From Aphanomyces cochlioides (lineage: Eukaryota > Oomycota > Saprolegniomycetes > Saprolegniales > Verrucalvaceae), in NCBI GenBank assembly GCA_019828595.1, contig JAHQRK010000007.1, positions 1,612,001 to 1,676,000 on the forward strand: a DNA stretch of 64,000 bases, in the 5' to 3' direction. This document shows, one piece after another, positions 1 to 11,169 of the stretch. Position 1 is the stretch's first letter. Each line of letters opens with the position of its first letter. The notes under the pieces are model-generated. The model searched no databases and had not been told where the DNA came from. It was given only the letters and a program-made list of their open reading frames with translations. Made by a program: the position numbers and the translations under genes.

Positions 1-1278
1 TTCCTGGAGTGATTCACATCGGTGGATAGTTTCCGTCAAGAGTAGCACGAGATCGCTGTGCATTTCGTCTTGTCGACGCAACCAGTCTTCCAGTTCTTCA
101 TTGTATACCGATTCATTCACGGTCGAGTCAGTCGAGCGAGCGACTGGGTCTTTGAGCGGCGCTTCAGGGAGCACCAAATGCGGGGCGACGTCATCAGCGG
201 CCTCTTCAAATATGCGCTGGTTGGCCTGGAATTTCTTGGCAGAGGATGGAGATGTGACCGTGTTGGGGTTTGATCGAAAGCCCAACTCCATGGGCCGTGG
301 CGTTCGGAGCAAGATATCTTTGATTTGATCGCAAGGAAGATGCTCAACGTCATGGTGGTTGATAAAGACGAGCAAGTCGCCAAGTCGAGCGTTGCTGATG
401 CCAGCCGTGAAGCATTGAGCTGACTGTTCGAGACTTGAGATTTGGAAGCCACGTCGATCCTTCGTGAAGTTGTTGAGCGAAATACCCAAGTCTCCGCGAC
501 TCCACTTGACCGAGTAATCAATTCGTCGTGCTTGAACGGGTACAGGACGATCGTTTCCAGGCATGTCGAGACGGACGCGAGATGACATTGGCTTCATGTT
601 TCTGCTCACCGGGACACGCTTGAAGCTCTCACTGAAGCTGAACGACTGTCGCTCGCTGCCTGAAAATGAGTCTGGTGCGGACGTGGAAGTGGAACTTCGA
701 AGAGGAGCCGTCGAGGATTCAAACACGCTGGCTCGCCATGACGTTGGTGCCGCGCTGTGACATTCTCGCATCATGTATGTGCTGTCGCGGGGGAAATACG
801 TGCTTTGTCTTCCAGCATCGTTGAGCCATAAACTCTGTCGAGAGTCATGGTTGTCATCATCATCACCTTCAGACGACGATGTTGAATCCGCACGGTGGAG
901 GGATCCAGCATTTGCCTTGAGTGACTCATAGATCTTGGTGTTCTTCTCCATGAGTTCAACCATCTCCTTCATGCGGTTGATCAATTGCGGCAAGTTCATC
1001 GAAAAGTCTTCAAGCGCATTCACTTCATCATCTTCGTCAAATTGATCGCTGGTGAGCGGGATTCCGACGGAAATCACCGGCTCAAGTTTGGCCAGCGTGT
1101 CCTTCATTTCTCCAGAGAAACGATCAATCACTGCATCAACACTATCCTCCGCGACAGCATTCACCACAGCTTGCACCGTCGAGGTCATCGCCCACAAGGT
1201 TGACTTTGTACGAATGAGCATTCCACCAAGAATGTCAACTTCGACCTTCGATTGTCCATTAGGTCCGTTTAGATTCAT
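1..1278 (-). CDS. PDZ-domain protein, 3'-truncated by the window edge
   Basis: The frame is open from an ATG at 1278 to base 1 (426 codons, no stop), so the C-terminus lies outside the window. A PDZ domain sits at about residues 247-335. Its carboxylate-binding loop reads GDLGIS, preceded by the W-x-R-G stretch (SVKWSRGDLGIS) and followed by a helix with GDLLVFINHHDVEHL. Residues 1-150 are acidic and partly helical. Residues 150-240 are Ser/Thr/Arg-rich and probably disordered. No second domain is visible before the edge. The upstream neighbour on the same strand ends at 1385, about 107 bp away. The role is presumably scaffolding at membranes or the cytoskeleton; no partner can be inferred. 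The first ATG in frame is used, and an upstream non-coding exon is possible. Confidence 0.75.
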   Translation of the reverse strand, partial: MNLNGPNGQSKVEVDILGGMLIRTKSTLWAMTSTVQAVVNAVAEDSVDAVIDRFSGEMKDTLAKLEPVISVGIPLTSDQFDEDDEVNALEDFSMNLPQLINRMKEMVELMEKNTKIYESLKANAGSLHRADSTSSSEGDDDDNHDSRQSLWLNDAGRQSTYFPRDSTYMMRECHSAAPTSWRASVFESSTAPLRSSTSTSAPDSFSGSERQSFSFSESFKRVPVSRNMKPMSSRVRLDMPGNDRPVPVQARRIDYSVKWSRGDLGISLNNFTKDRRGFQISSLEQSAQCFTAGISNARLGDLLVFINHHDVEHLPCDQIKDILLRTPRPMELGFRSNPNTVTSPSSAKKFQANQRIFEEAADDVAPHLVLPEAPLKDPVARSTDSTVNESVYNEELEDWLRRQDEMHSDLVLLLTETIHRCESLQE

Positions 1279-1384
1279 CCCAACTTAATTGGCAATGCCC
1301 ATACCTTTCTTCCCACAAGCCATTTCCCCCGCCATCTTTCGCGTCCATGATCATCTCCCCAAGAGATTCATTACTTCCACTCCA

Positions 1385-4300
1385 CTAAATCGTCATCTTC
1401 CTTCTATCCTGATACGCCTTGAAGCGTTCAGCATCGCTATCTGCATGATCCCCGAAGAGTTGGGATGGGAATACCTTCGGTTGTTGACGCGGCAAAATGG
1501 ACACAGGGGTGCAATAGGATACGGTGAATATGCGTTACCTGCATGTGGATGAAGAGGTTCCGGGTATCAAGGCGCTTGAAATGTGGCACGATGGCGCTCA
1601 ATGTCTTGGAGCATGGTGGGTCTGAGACGCTCGCACTTGATAGAGCGGATCGAAGTTCCATTTGCCGACTTCTGTTTGATTGGAAAGGTATTTTGTTACA
1701 GCTTGATGCAGTAATTGGCCGTTCAAGCGCTTTTTCTATAGGAAGAACGATGGAACGGCCGCATGATTGCAATGCAGGACAAGGGAGAGACTCGGAACGT
1801 CGCCACCTCTTCCATGTACTCACGCTGATCGCCCAACACGAGAATAGGTAACGCAGCGTTCACGTGTACCTTTCGTCTGAAGCCATGGGCGATATGGGTT
1901 CTGACGTGCATCTCATGCAATATTTGTCGTGTATTTTGTCACATGGAGGAGAGATTGAGTCGCGTTACGAGAGACTCACGTCGTATGCAACGCGTGTATC
2001 CACAACGAAAAGAAGCATGAGAGCTCGACGCATTGCTGTCGAATGTCATATCTTAGACATGGACAGGGTCAAGATCTCGCTAGAGCGATATGTCCATATC
2101 TTTGGCAAAGGCAAGATTGAGCTCTCTGTCAAATTCACGCTCGGTCTTGCCATCGGGAATGAGTTTGGCGAGTGGTTTCTTCTTGCGCTGGGTGGCAATG
2201 ATGGCTTTGTCGATGGTGTATTTGGAATTGCCTGCTGGAATCCCCACTGGCGTGAGATTCTCAAGCGGCTGTGGAAAGGCATTCGCAAGACATCCGTCTT
2301 CAAGACGAACGCACAAGGATGAGCCAGGCATGTACGATATCAAGCCCTTCTTCTTTGACGTTTCTGCAGCGACGAGTTGATCGAGCGAGAGATCATGCTG
2401 CAGAATATCCTGTGGACGAGATTAACTCGAAAAGCTATCGATGATCCGAACCAGAGACAAGGGGCCATTGAAGATGGGCAGCTGAAAAGATCCCGCTGCG
2501 ACACACTGAGCTGCATTGAGGAGCTTCAGGTAGGACCAGCCAAAGGGGGATGAAACCCATGAACCCTTGACCAACTTGATCGTTCGTACGTCAAACACAA
2601 TCGCAAGTTGGGGGAATTCGGCGACATCGCGGTAGCACTACGTTCTCGTTCAAAGCCTTCAAAGACAGTTCAACGTACAAAGAAGCCGTCGCGGAATTCA
2701 GGATTCGACTGAGCGCTCGTCCAGTCGTAGCTTACTGTCATGCGCACATCCTCAGTGAGTTTGGGATCCTATAAAGACATCCACAGTCAACATTTCCCTC
2801 AAGGAGAAGAGTGAAGTACTTGGTAAAATGGAGATGGCGGCGACATGCACGTGATGACTTTGTAGAAACACCCGCTTGGAACATTCACGAGGCCGTCGAT
2901 CGCAACCCGGAATCCAACTTCAGGCTGATATTGCAATATGCTGTCGATCGCTTCCAGCAATGACGCCGATGGCTTTTTCTACATGAGCAGTTTACCGAAG
3001 GAGTGCAAGAAACATGGACGTACTCCAAGCTGTGCTTCGATCCACGCGTTGAGCTTGTCGGGAGTGTCGATAGTGCTTTTCTCAACAACGGCGAGCAAGC
3101 CATCGGCAACAGTTTTTGGTCGACGACGTGCCACCTGCTCCATCATATGAGCATTCGATGAGAAATCGACGATGTCGTACTCGAAGTTGGTAGAGTTTGG
3201 ATTCAGCTAGCGCAGGGCGACTTGCCATCGAGTCGTATGCCTTTTCAAAATACGGTGGAGGCGGCAGAGCGATTCCGCGAGCAACCCATTCAGCCATCGG
3301 GACATCACTTCGAGAGAGACACTTGAGACCATCAGCAGTCTACGATTGTTGTGAGTCGTTGGAGCAAGAAGGTTTGTGTTGACTGCCTTCACGGCTGGTA
3401 CGATTCGAATGAGAAGCGTGGCGCATGGCAATTTCAAGAATGCATCGCAAGCTTTGGCTGTGAAATCAATTTCGTCTGTGCCAAGCTGAGTGCCAAGTCG
3501 GATCGGCACTTGAAAGGCACCAGCGTTGAGTAAAAAATCCTGCGTCGTCGATTTTGTTGGCTGGCTTGATGTCTCACTCTCGAGAAAGAGAGACAGAGCA
3601 GTGTAGCCGACCACAAGTGGTTTCTTGGACGTCGCATGGACAGTGTCAATGCGACACAAGAGCGTCAGCGTCGGGTTGAAGCGCTCCCCACGATATTCCA
3701 AGCACTAAAGATCAAATTGAAGCGACGGGTCCAAGCTTGTCTACTTACGAGATTGTAGCTTGGTGAATACAAGCTGCTTGTGAGGTTTGCCATGGTTGTC
3801 GGTTCCTGCTGGGGATTACTAGTTGACAGGTCGGAGTTCAGGGCAAAACAAGTAATTTTTGTCATCGTGACGCAATCGGGAAGCGAGCGCGCTCCGTCAA
3901 TGTAGACGTCAAAGCCATCTCCTCGAGTGAAGAGAGATTGCTTTGAAGCGTGTCGTGGATTGCCCAAATCGCAATCAATCCAGCCCTCTCCTGAATTTCC
4001 TGGCTCTAATGGCAAGCCATATGAACAGGATCATGGCGAGAAATGCGTACGTTGCGGTGAAAAATTTGCAATGTGGTCGTCCAGATCGAGAGAATTGCTT
4101 TCTACGATGGGTGGAATCGTCGCGGCGTCTCCTACTGGACAGTAAGCCACAAAATGCAGAGAGCAATCTTTACGCGAGGCTTCAAACAGAGTTGGTGTGC
4201 GTGCAGGTGGAATCGATGCACCAGTTGGGTTGCTTGGAGAAGCGTTGACGAGGGGCATGCGCCTCAAAGACGGACTTGGTGCCAATTTGGAAGTCGGAGG

Positions 4301-7300
4301 CCTGCTCGAAGCGGACTTCGCTGTCGCCGTTGACGTTGGGGGGCGAGAAACCTTGGAGTCCGTCGTGGCTTTTGACGTTGGCGGTCGACTTGAGGCTGAA
4401 TTTGTAACTTGAGGGGGATCAATCTGTAATTTATCTGGCGCAGGAAACGATGAGGATGCAGATGGATTGAATGGAGCGACATATTTGGCTAGATTTGCTT
4501 GAGTATGGGCTACGACATGGATGAACTTACGGGCAGTCATGTCTGGGTCGATTGGAAAGCTGGCAACTTCATCAATGTGAGCTCCGTGGACGATGCGGAC
4601 ATAAATTGCCATGCCATTTGTCGTCTCCGTTGGTAAGTTCCATTTGGTCGATGGAGTGATTCGTGGAAGCGGCGAGTGGCTCAATGGGAGCTTGAAATGT
4701 CCTTCCTGAAGCTGCGCAGACCCGTCACTGGATGCGGTGAACAGATCCAACGTAGTCCAGCCCAGAGTAGTTGGCTTCGACATCGCGTCTGTCCCTGGTG
4801 CACTCACAGACGCCACCTTTGGTGACATCAATAAAGTGAATATAGCCATCATACCTCGACAAGAAGACGAAGATCAGGTCGCGCTGGGAAATGATCAAAA
4901 TCCCGTCGAGTGGCTAAGACGCAGCGATTGTACGTTGGCCCATGGGGCTCACACTCACGCGCGCGCAATACTTTATGCTTGGTTCGCAGTGTAGAGCCTT
5001 CGTAGATGGCGTACGTTATCTAGTCGAGAGTGTTGCAGAAGTTTGGCTTTCGAGATGGAATACCTGAAGGAAAGCCACTTTGGGCGGAACCATGAGGACG
5101 TAATCCCAAAAGAGAGCAAGGCCAGCGTCTGGATCGTATGGAAGATGCATGAGTTCCTTGTCGTCTGGAGCTAAGGATTGCTCTTGCGCGAGCATTTTCT
5201 TCATTCGAAGTGTCATGACCATCCGCTTTTGATTTGCCAGCCATTCTTGATGAGCAGTCTCTTCTTCCATTTCTTTTCTTCGCTTCTCACGTTGCTCCCT
5301 GAGCGCCTCCAATTTTTCCTCCTCCTGCATTAAATCGCGTTGTTGCTTGAGCTTCAACATCTCTTCAGCATGTTTGAGCTTGAGCGCCTTGAGCTCACTC
5401 GACTCTAGCTCGTCGGGTTGTATATTTGCGACTGGCGCTACTGGAACTTCATGTGACGGCGATGACTGCATTTGATTCTCCTTTGTCACGCCAGGCATCT
5501 TTCCCTACAGCTTGGCATCAAATTAACGTATCAAGGTGAAAATACAACCTGAATACTGTCGAGTAATTGCTGAAAACGAAGCGTTTCCATTTCAAGCTCA
5601 CGTTGCTCTTTCATTTGCTTCATGGCTTCGAGTTGCTGCTGTAATTTGATCGTTTCGGGATCTGATAGTGGCTCAACTACGGGATGTGGTGCCGCCATTG
5701 GCATATACGGGGGAACGAAGGGGAACATGGGCGGAGGATAGCCCATGATAGCTGCCCCAGTCGCGGCCAGCCCTGAATATCCATTCATGTATGGATTCAG
5801 TGGTTGAGGATACATCGAGGGCATTGCATACTGTGGAAAGTAAGGCGGTGGAGCTTGAGGAAACGAATATGGGTAGGGTGAAAAACCCCACATTGGAGGG
5901 GGATTGCCCGGATAATGTGGAGGAAGAACTGGCGGTGGATTTCCAGCTTGATTGGAAGCATGAGGATGAGTGTACGCTCCTGGAGGACTCGTGTAAGTAG
6001 TAGCTGCAGCAGGAGGCTGCCTTGGAGTAGTAGGGCGAGGTTGTTTCAGCGCTTCATTGCTTTGTTGGCGATGAAGCACCTCTTTCTCCAACGAATCCAT
6101 CACGACAGGCGACGCGGATTTTGTTGCTTGGCTAGGTTCCTTCTCTGGACTCGTCTGCGGCTCACTGGGTTTCTCTGGGCTAGTCGTAGTTTGAATCTTT
6201 GCACCATTGCACTGCTCTTGTTGCTGCTCTTCCTGCGTTTTATCGTCCACAATCGGAGTAACAGAAGGAGCCTTGTCTAGAGCTAGCATCGTTTCCTTTC
6301 GTTTCTGTGTATCTTGCTCAAACTGCGCCGCCAACTTTTCCAATCGACGAGTTTCTTCGTCCAAGTTGAATGCCATCGCAGCCGACAGCATGGGTTTGTC
6401 ATCGAGCTGATTGTCTCCCCCTGTGTTGATATCTTAGATAGTCACGTTGCAGCTGCATTGCTTACGCCCGATTTTGTTCAGCTCGTCTTCGAGTTTAGCT
6501 TTCTGTTCTTGCAAAGCGGACTGCTTTTGGGCTAACGTGGCAGCTTGAGCGCCGTGGAGTTGGCTGCGTTGCATATGCTTATGACGGAGCGATTTCAGCC
6601 TCACATCGACTTTGGAGTTGTCGTCCACATCAAGCAGCTTGGCCCGCAGTGCTTTCTCTTCCTCACGGTGTTGCAATTCCTGCTCTTTAACGCGCTGCTC
6701 GAGTGCTTGAATGTCGCGCAGTGTAGCTTGTTCCTTCTGCAGCAACATTTCCTTTTGCTTGGCCAGCTCCAGCAGCTCGCGCTTGCGTTCTTCTTCCAAC
6801 GACACAATGCCAGCCTACCAACGGATTCAAACATAGTATATTGCGTAACCTCAGACGTACGGAATCCAATTGACGCAGCTCCTCTTTGATTCTTTCCCGC
6901 TCCATGCGTGCGCGTAGCTCGTCTTGCTTGTTCTTTTCAATCTCGAGCATGAGAGCAGCGACGTCGTCTTCCTCTTGTTTCCGCAAGAGATTGGCTTGTT
7001 GTTGTTTTAATTTAAAGGCACGGACTTCGTCTGCTTTTTCTTTCATGCGCTCCTTCTTGACGTGCCGTCTAGACAAGAATGGATGAAGAAGTCCGAGATG
7101 CACGTCAACGCACCGAACTTTCTCCATCTCGAGTTCATTCTTCTGCATGGTTGTCTTGAGATCCACAAGCGAGACCTTCCCAAGGTCTGCCCCGGCTGCT
7201 GCTGGACCTCCACTGAGGTATTGCTGGACCTGTGCAAACGAAACCACAGCAGGCTCGGCGGTCTTTCCAGCAAGGAGCAAGCTCTGCTTGACAGGGTCAA

Positions 7301-7515
7301 AGAAGTCGCTGTTGATGCAGAACTACGATCGATTTCGTGAGATTCCAAGCAAGTTCAGTCGTGCCTTTGCTTTGTGGTTGGCAAAATCGGCGGCGGTGTC
7401 GAATGACATGTTGCATTCTCTACGGGCAATGACAGATCGTACTGAAGGACATGGAGAACGACTCGCACATGCAGTGGTTCTCCCGGAAGGAGCCAGATGG
7501 AGGTATTGTTGTCAT
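1385..7515 (-). CDS. CCDC17-like C2HC finger / coiled-coil protein, about 17 exons
   Basis: Assembled from about 17 short exons separated by introns of about 36-60 nt. Exon 1 (ATG at 7515) and exon 2 make a C2HC finger, C-x2-C-x12-H-x3-FC, like the N-terminal finger of CCDC17. Joining its last half to FCINSDFFDP needs a 42-nt intron that begins GC rather than GT. Next come long coiled coils (about 7250-6470), a Pro/Tyr-rich linker (about 6300-5700) and another Glu/Lys/Arg coil (about 5450-5200). The globular C-terminal half follows, with AGLALFWDYVLMVPP and C2-like stretches such as LGWTTLDLF...GHFKLPL and ALSLFLE...GAFQVPIRLG, an order I recall from CCDC17. Splicing at about 2045-2135 is unclear: a stop at 2080 could end the gene there, but well-joined exons continue to a TAG at 1385. 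Length about 1,700-1,800 aa, longer than the animal protein. Function unknown. Confidence 0.6.
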
Positions 7516-7625
7516 GCTGATGTCATGTGGATGATGATGGACTGACGTTACAAGAGTGAAGACGAACAGTCGCATGCAAACAAAGGCGTATCATTTACAC
7601 ATTATCGATCCAGATATCAAATGGT

Positions 7626-8789
7626 TTACTTGATGTTGATTTCGAGCAAGGCCAAACCGATCAAGCAGTACATGGTGAGAAGGATCGATCCTTCCAACCA
7701 GTTGGAGCTTCCGTCCGCGACGATCACGTAGACGATCAATGTGCTGAAGATGTAAGTCATGGCTTCAAAGTTGTTGAAGGCAAGAGTCATGGGTTGGCTC
7801 ATAATCCAGCCAGCAATGACGCAGACTGGAGTGACGAAGAGAGCAATTTGCGTGGCCGAGCCGACGGCGACACCCATGGCAAGTTCCATGTTGTCCTTGT
7901 AAGCGACACGAAGGGCAGTAATATGTTCCACTGCATTGCCCACAATGGGAAGCAAAATCAAACCAACGAAGGCCTTGGGGATGTTGGCAGACTCTGTGAA
8001 ACCATCGACGGAACCGACGAGGAATTCGGAGAAGACCGCAACGAGAGCGGTGGCAACCAAGAGGACAACCAACGAGGAAGCGAACGACAAGTCGGGCAAT
8101 TCTTCTTCTTCCTTCTTTTCTTCAAAAGTACGATGGGTGACCAATTGATACACCATCAATTGAATGTACATGAGCACCAAGAAAATGGCCGAGATGTGGC
8201 TTAAGTTCACGACCGAAGAGACGACAGAGGCATCATTCTTGTTTTCGGTCAAGTTGTTGAGGTAGTACGAAGGGACCAGCATGGCGAACGAGCCGACAAA
8301 GAGCAACGACATGTTGATCGAAGCACCGTCGCCACTGAACTTGGAGTTCTTCGCACCTCCAAAGTGTCCAGCCAAGAAGCACATACCCAATACGAGCAAC
8401 AAGTTGGATAGCATAGATCCAATCAAGGAACTCTGGACAAGGGCGATTTCTCCCTTGCTCAAGGCAAAGATCGAGATGATGATTTCAACAGCATTGCCAA
8501 ACGTGGCATTCACCAAACCGCCAATCGTGTCACCGGTGTGTTCGGCCAAAGCTTCAGTCGCTTCACCCAAAATGTTGGCAAGAGGCATCATGACTAGGAA
8601 ATTGAGCACGAAAACCCAAATGTCGGGCCATTTGCAGACATGCGCCACAATCGCGACAGGGGCGAGCAACAAGAGGATATTGATCCAGCTGCCCGTAAAC
8701 AAGTGCAAAATCGCACGGAATTGGCTCGGACAGCCTTCCTGATGCTCCGTCACGGGCAAGTCCGTCTTGGATGCAGCTTCCTTCGCCAT
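7626..8789 (-). CDS. CAX-type vacuolar Ca2+(cation)/H+ antiporter
   Basis: Single-exon gene of 387 aa. It carries the two inverted cation-binding motifs of the CaCA superfamily CAX branch: NATFGNAVEIIIS around residues 94-106 and PIVGNAVEHITA around 281-292, both with the essential GNAVE. About eleven hydrophobic helices are present, split by an acidic loop (EEKKEEEELPD, about 223-233) equivalent to the CAX acidic motif between the two halves. The family exchanges cytosolic Ca2+ or Mn2+ for protons across vacuolar or lysosomal membranes. The N-terminus is short (about 30 aa before the first helix), without the long autoinhibitory tail seen in plants. The ATG at 8789 is the only Met before the first helix. 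Base use and frame are clean throughout. Confidence 0.93.
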   Translation of the reverse strand: MAKEAASKTDLPVTEHQEGCPSQFRAILHLFTGSWINILLLLAPVAIVAHVCKWPDIWVFVLNFLVMMPLANILGEATEALAEHTGDTIGGLVNATFGNAVEIIISIFALSKGEIALVQSSLIGSMLSNLLLVLGMCFLAGHFGGAKNSKFSGDGASINMSLLFVGSFAMLVPSYYLNNLTENKNDASVVSSVVNLSHISAIFLVLMYIQLMVYQLVTHRTFEEKKEEEELPDLSFASSLVVLLVATALVAVFSEFLVGSVDGFTESANIPKAFVGLILLPIVGNAVEHITALRVAYKDNMELAMGVAVGSATQIALFVTPVCVIAGWIMSQPMTLAFNNFEAMTYIFSTLIVYVIVADGSSNWLEGSILLTMYCLIGLALLEINIK

Positions 8790-9454
8790 TTCGGAGGTAA
8801 ATCGGATAATGACGTCCTCATGGTGGACGTGGATTCTTCGATTTCCTTGACAGCCAATGAAAACCCACGAAGCTCGAAAAGGCGGGCTATGGCCAGGACA
8901 TTTTACATATAAAAATCAAGTCTAATTCTCGACAGCAGGGTTTAACCAGGTGTATCTTGGGCATCCATATCTCCATCAGAGAGACGAGATATGTGCGCAA
9001 TCCTCATCATTCAAAAACGTTCTCTTCTCTGTGTATCTACATAGGTGCATTTTTCCTCCTGGAGATCAGTTCAACGTTAAATAGAGGACATTGTCGCGCG
9101 CGTTGTTTGTGGAGCATTATCTACGACGAGTTTTGAATCGAGTTGACTCTGGCTTTCGGAAGATTTAGCGCATTAGATCCTAAGGAGTCTTGTCGTGAAT
9201 GCTGTCGCCCCTATCTGACATCAGTGGGTTTTTCACGGACATACCAGAAATTCACCTGTCGTGGGTTTGTACAGTATGTATCTCCTACAAAATTCAGTAT
9301 GTTCACGACGTTGCAACAATAGAGACGACACTGTACATCTTGGCGGATATGGACAAGACTGACCAAAGCCACATGTCCAGAGAGCAGTTCGTAGCACACA
9401 CGCCCCGCCCCCTTTCATGTTCTATGTGGACAGAATCCGGTTCATGTTCGAAAT

Positions 9455-9464
9455 TATCCGGATA
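9455..9464. promoter_or_regulatory. TATCCGGATA palindrome, copy 1
   Basis: Perfect 10-bp palindrome 160 bp upstream of the ATG at 9615, paired with the copy at 9493. Called as a candidate cis element because the same motif recurs upstream of several unrelated genes in the window. Confidence 0.5.
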
Positions 9465-9492
9465 CGCGGTCGGTTGGAATATCCCAACGAGC

Positions 9493-9502
9493 TATCCGGA
9501 TA
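9493..9502. promoter_or_regulatory. TATCCGGATA palindrome, copy 2
   Basis: Second perfect copy, 38 bp (centre to centre) from the first and 122 bp upstream of the ATG at 9615. Confidence 0.5.
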
Positions 9503-9614
9503 AGGATTTTACCCTGTAGTTTCTCCCTGGATGGTTCCTAACCGCGGTTCAGTTTGAGACTGACCGAACCGAACCGTTGCAAACCACCACGTCTGCAAAG
9601 AGAATCATCCCGAC

Positions 9615-11148
9615 ATGTCCGAGTTGGCCGCAATTCTTGCCCGCCGACGAGCCAAAGATGGCACTGGCGAAGAACCTCCCAAGGAAACGCCAGCCCCAGC
9701 TGTGAATCTACCGAGCACTCGACCATCTCCCCCCAAAGTTTTCGCTCCCAAACCGTTTGCGAATGCACCCGCACCCTTAGATACCGCGAGCTCTACTGCG
9801 ACGACGGCGTCAACTGCAACGTCAGAAAACGCAGAAGCTACAGCTGCACCGGTCGAAGAACAACCGACACCGAGAAAAACATCGTCGAAAATTGCTGCCT
9901 TGCAAGGTAACTTGGGCGCGTTGAATGTCAATGCGTTCCGGCCACCTCCAACACGCAAAGCTCACACAGTGAGCGCCATGACGACGGGGGAAGACTACGA
10001 TTATGAAAGCACGATGAAGACTGGATCATCTATGCCTGGTATGGTTGGAATTCCTATGATTGGTCTCGCAAAGCCAGGCTTCGCGCTGCCAGGCATGGCC
10101 AAGAAGGAATCTACACCTGGTGATGAGTCCCAAGCTTCGAGCGAACCTGAACCTGCCGCAGTTTCACATGTACATATTCATAAATTGCTCAATTCTGAAT
10201 GTTTTATAGGCCACCATGACCCGTGCGACCGGACCCAAGCGCAGAGCTCCTACGAAGCCAAAGGTTGCCACTACAGCCGAGGTCGACAAGCCAACCGAAC
10301 CTGTCGAATCTGAGGTGTCAACTGACTCTACCGAGCCAATCGTTCCATCGGTTCCTCCTGAATCCTCTATCCCAAGTACACCAAGTGTTGTTTCCAGTGC
10401 TGCAACAAGTGTTGTTCCCACTGCCGCACCAAGCGAAGAGCCTCGTCGTCCATCAATGGGTCTCTTCGGTGCTCTTCCGAGCCAACCTCCCGCTGCATCT
10501 GCAGGCACCATTGCCGTTAATACCGAAAAGCGTCCATCTGGAGTGGAGCATACTGCAGAAAAACGCGATAGCGCCACTTTGTTCGGTGCAGCATCGAGTG
10601 ATCGACCACGACCACCAAGTGGTGGTGTATCTCTCTTCGGCATGGCTCCTCCTCCCGTCGTGGAGAAACGCCCTAGTGCGGCTCAATCCCTGTTTGGTAG
10701 CGACAGTGGCGTCAATTCTTCGAGTAGCACTGTCACGTCGTCGTCAACTGAAGCTGCCTCACTCTCCACGAAGAGCTTGTTTGAGCCTGAAACGCCACCA
10801 AAGCCTCAACCACCACTTGTTTCTGGTCCTGCCAAGTTACAACAGTTGTATGCTCAAGACGACGACGACGAATCGTCAGATGAATGGGACGATGACAAGC
10901 CAAATACCCTTTTCAAATCCTCTCCAGCGCCGACGGCGACCAAGCAACAAGTCGGTGGATCACTTTTTGGGGCTGCTCCAACGCCTGCATTGAATCCTGC
11001 TCCTGTGCTCAAAGCAACGCAACCTCCGCCTCCAGCTAAAACAGCGCAGCCGATTGGAAAGTCGACAAGCTTGTTTGGTGGTGATGACAGTGACAGTGAC
11101 AGCGATGATGCTGAAGGACTCTTTGGCACTGGATTGCCCAGAAAGTAA
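9615..11148 (+). CDS. FAM21/CapZ-interacting-like actin regulator
   Basis: Two exons joined by a clean 49-nt intron at 10161-10209, giving about 490 aa. The N-terminus SELAAILARRR resembles the G-actin-binding/WH2-like segment of Ena/VASP-type proteins. KIAALQGNLGALNVNAF resembles the LQ.NL..NP segment of WASH subunit FAM21. The basic ATGPKRRAPTKPK just after the intron resembles a capping-protein-interaction (CPI) motif. The rest is disordered Ser/Pro-rich sequence with repeated LFG motifs (SLFG, TLFG, GLFG) and acidic clusters ending SLFGGDDSDSDSDD...GLFG, reminiscent of the acidic LFa repeats that bind retromer in FAM21. No FAM21 head domain is present, so the call rests on linear motifs only. 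Two TATCCGGATA palindromes precede the start. It ends 22 bp from the convergent gene. Confidence 0.5.
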
Positions 11149-11169
11149 TGACAAAGTTATGTGAGTTTA

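Larger units (their letters stand above)
8790..9614. other. Intergenic region between divergent CAX and FAM21-like genes
   Basis: An 825-bp divergent promoter region. No convincing exon was found: short frames here have no domain and unlike composition. It holds two copies of the TATCCGGATA palindrome (listed separately) and a third half-site, AATCCGG, near 9434. The palindromes are nearer the plus-strand gene at 9615. Confidence 0.6.

Noticed and set aside
1385..2300. Idea that this stretch is a decayed pseudogene because frames are broken
   Set aside because: Chaining 45-65-nt GT..AG introns restores a continuous protein down to a stop at 1385.
9199..9519. Plus-strand ORF in the CAX/FAM21 spacer
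   Set aside because: It runs straight through both TATCCGGATA palindromes and has no protein-like composition.
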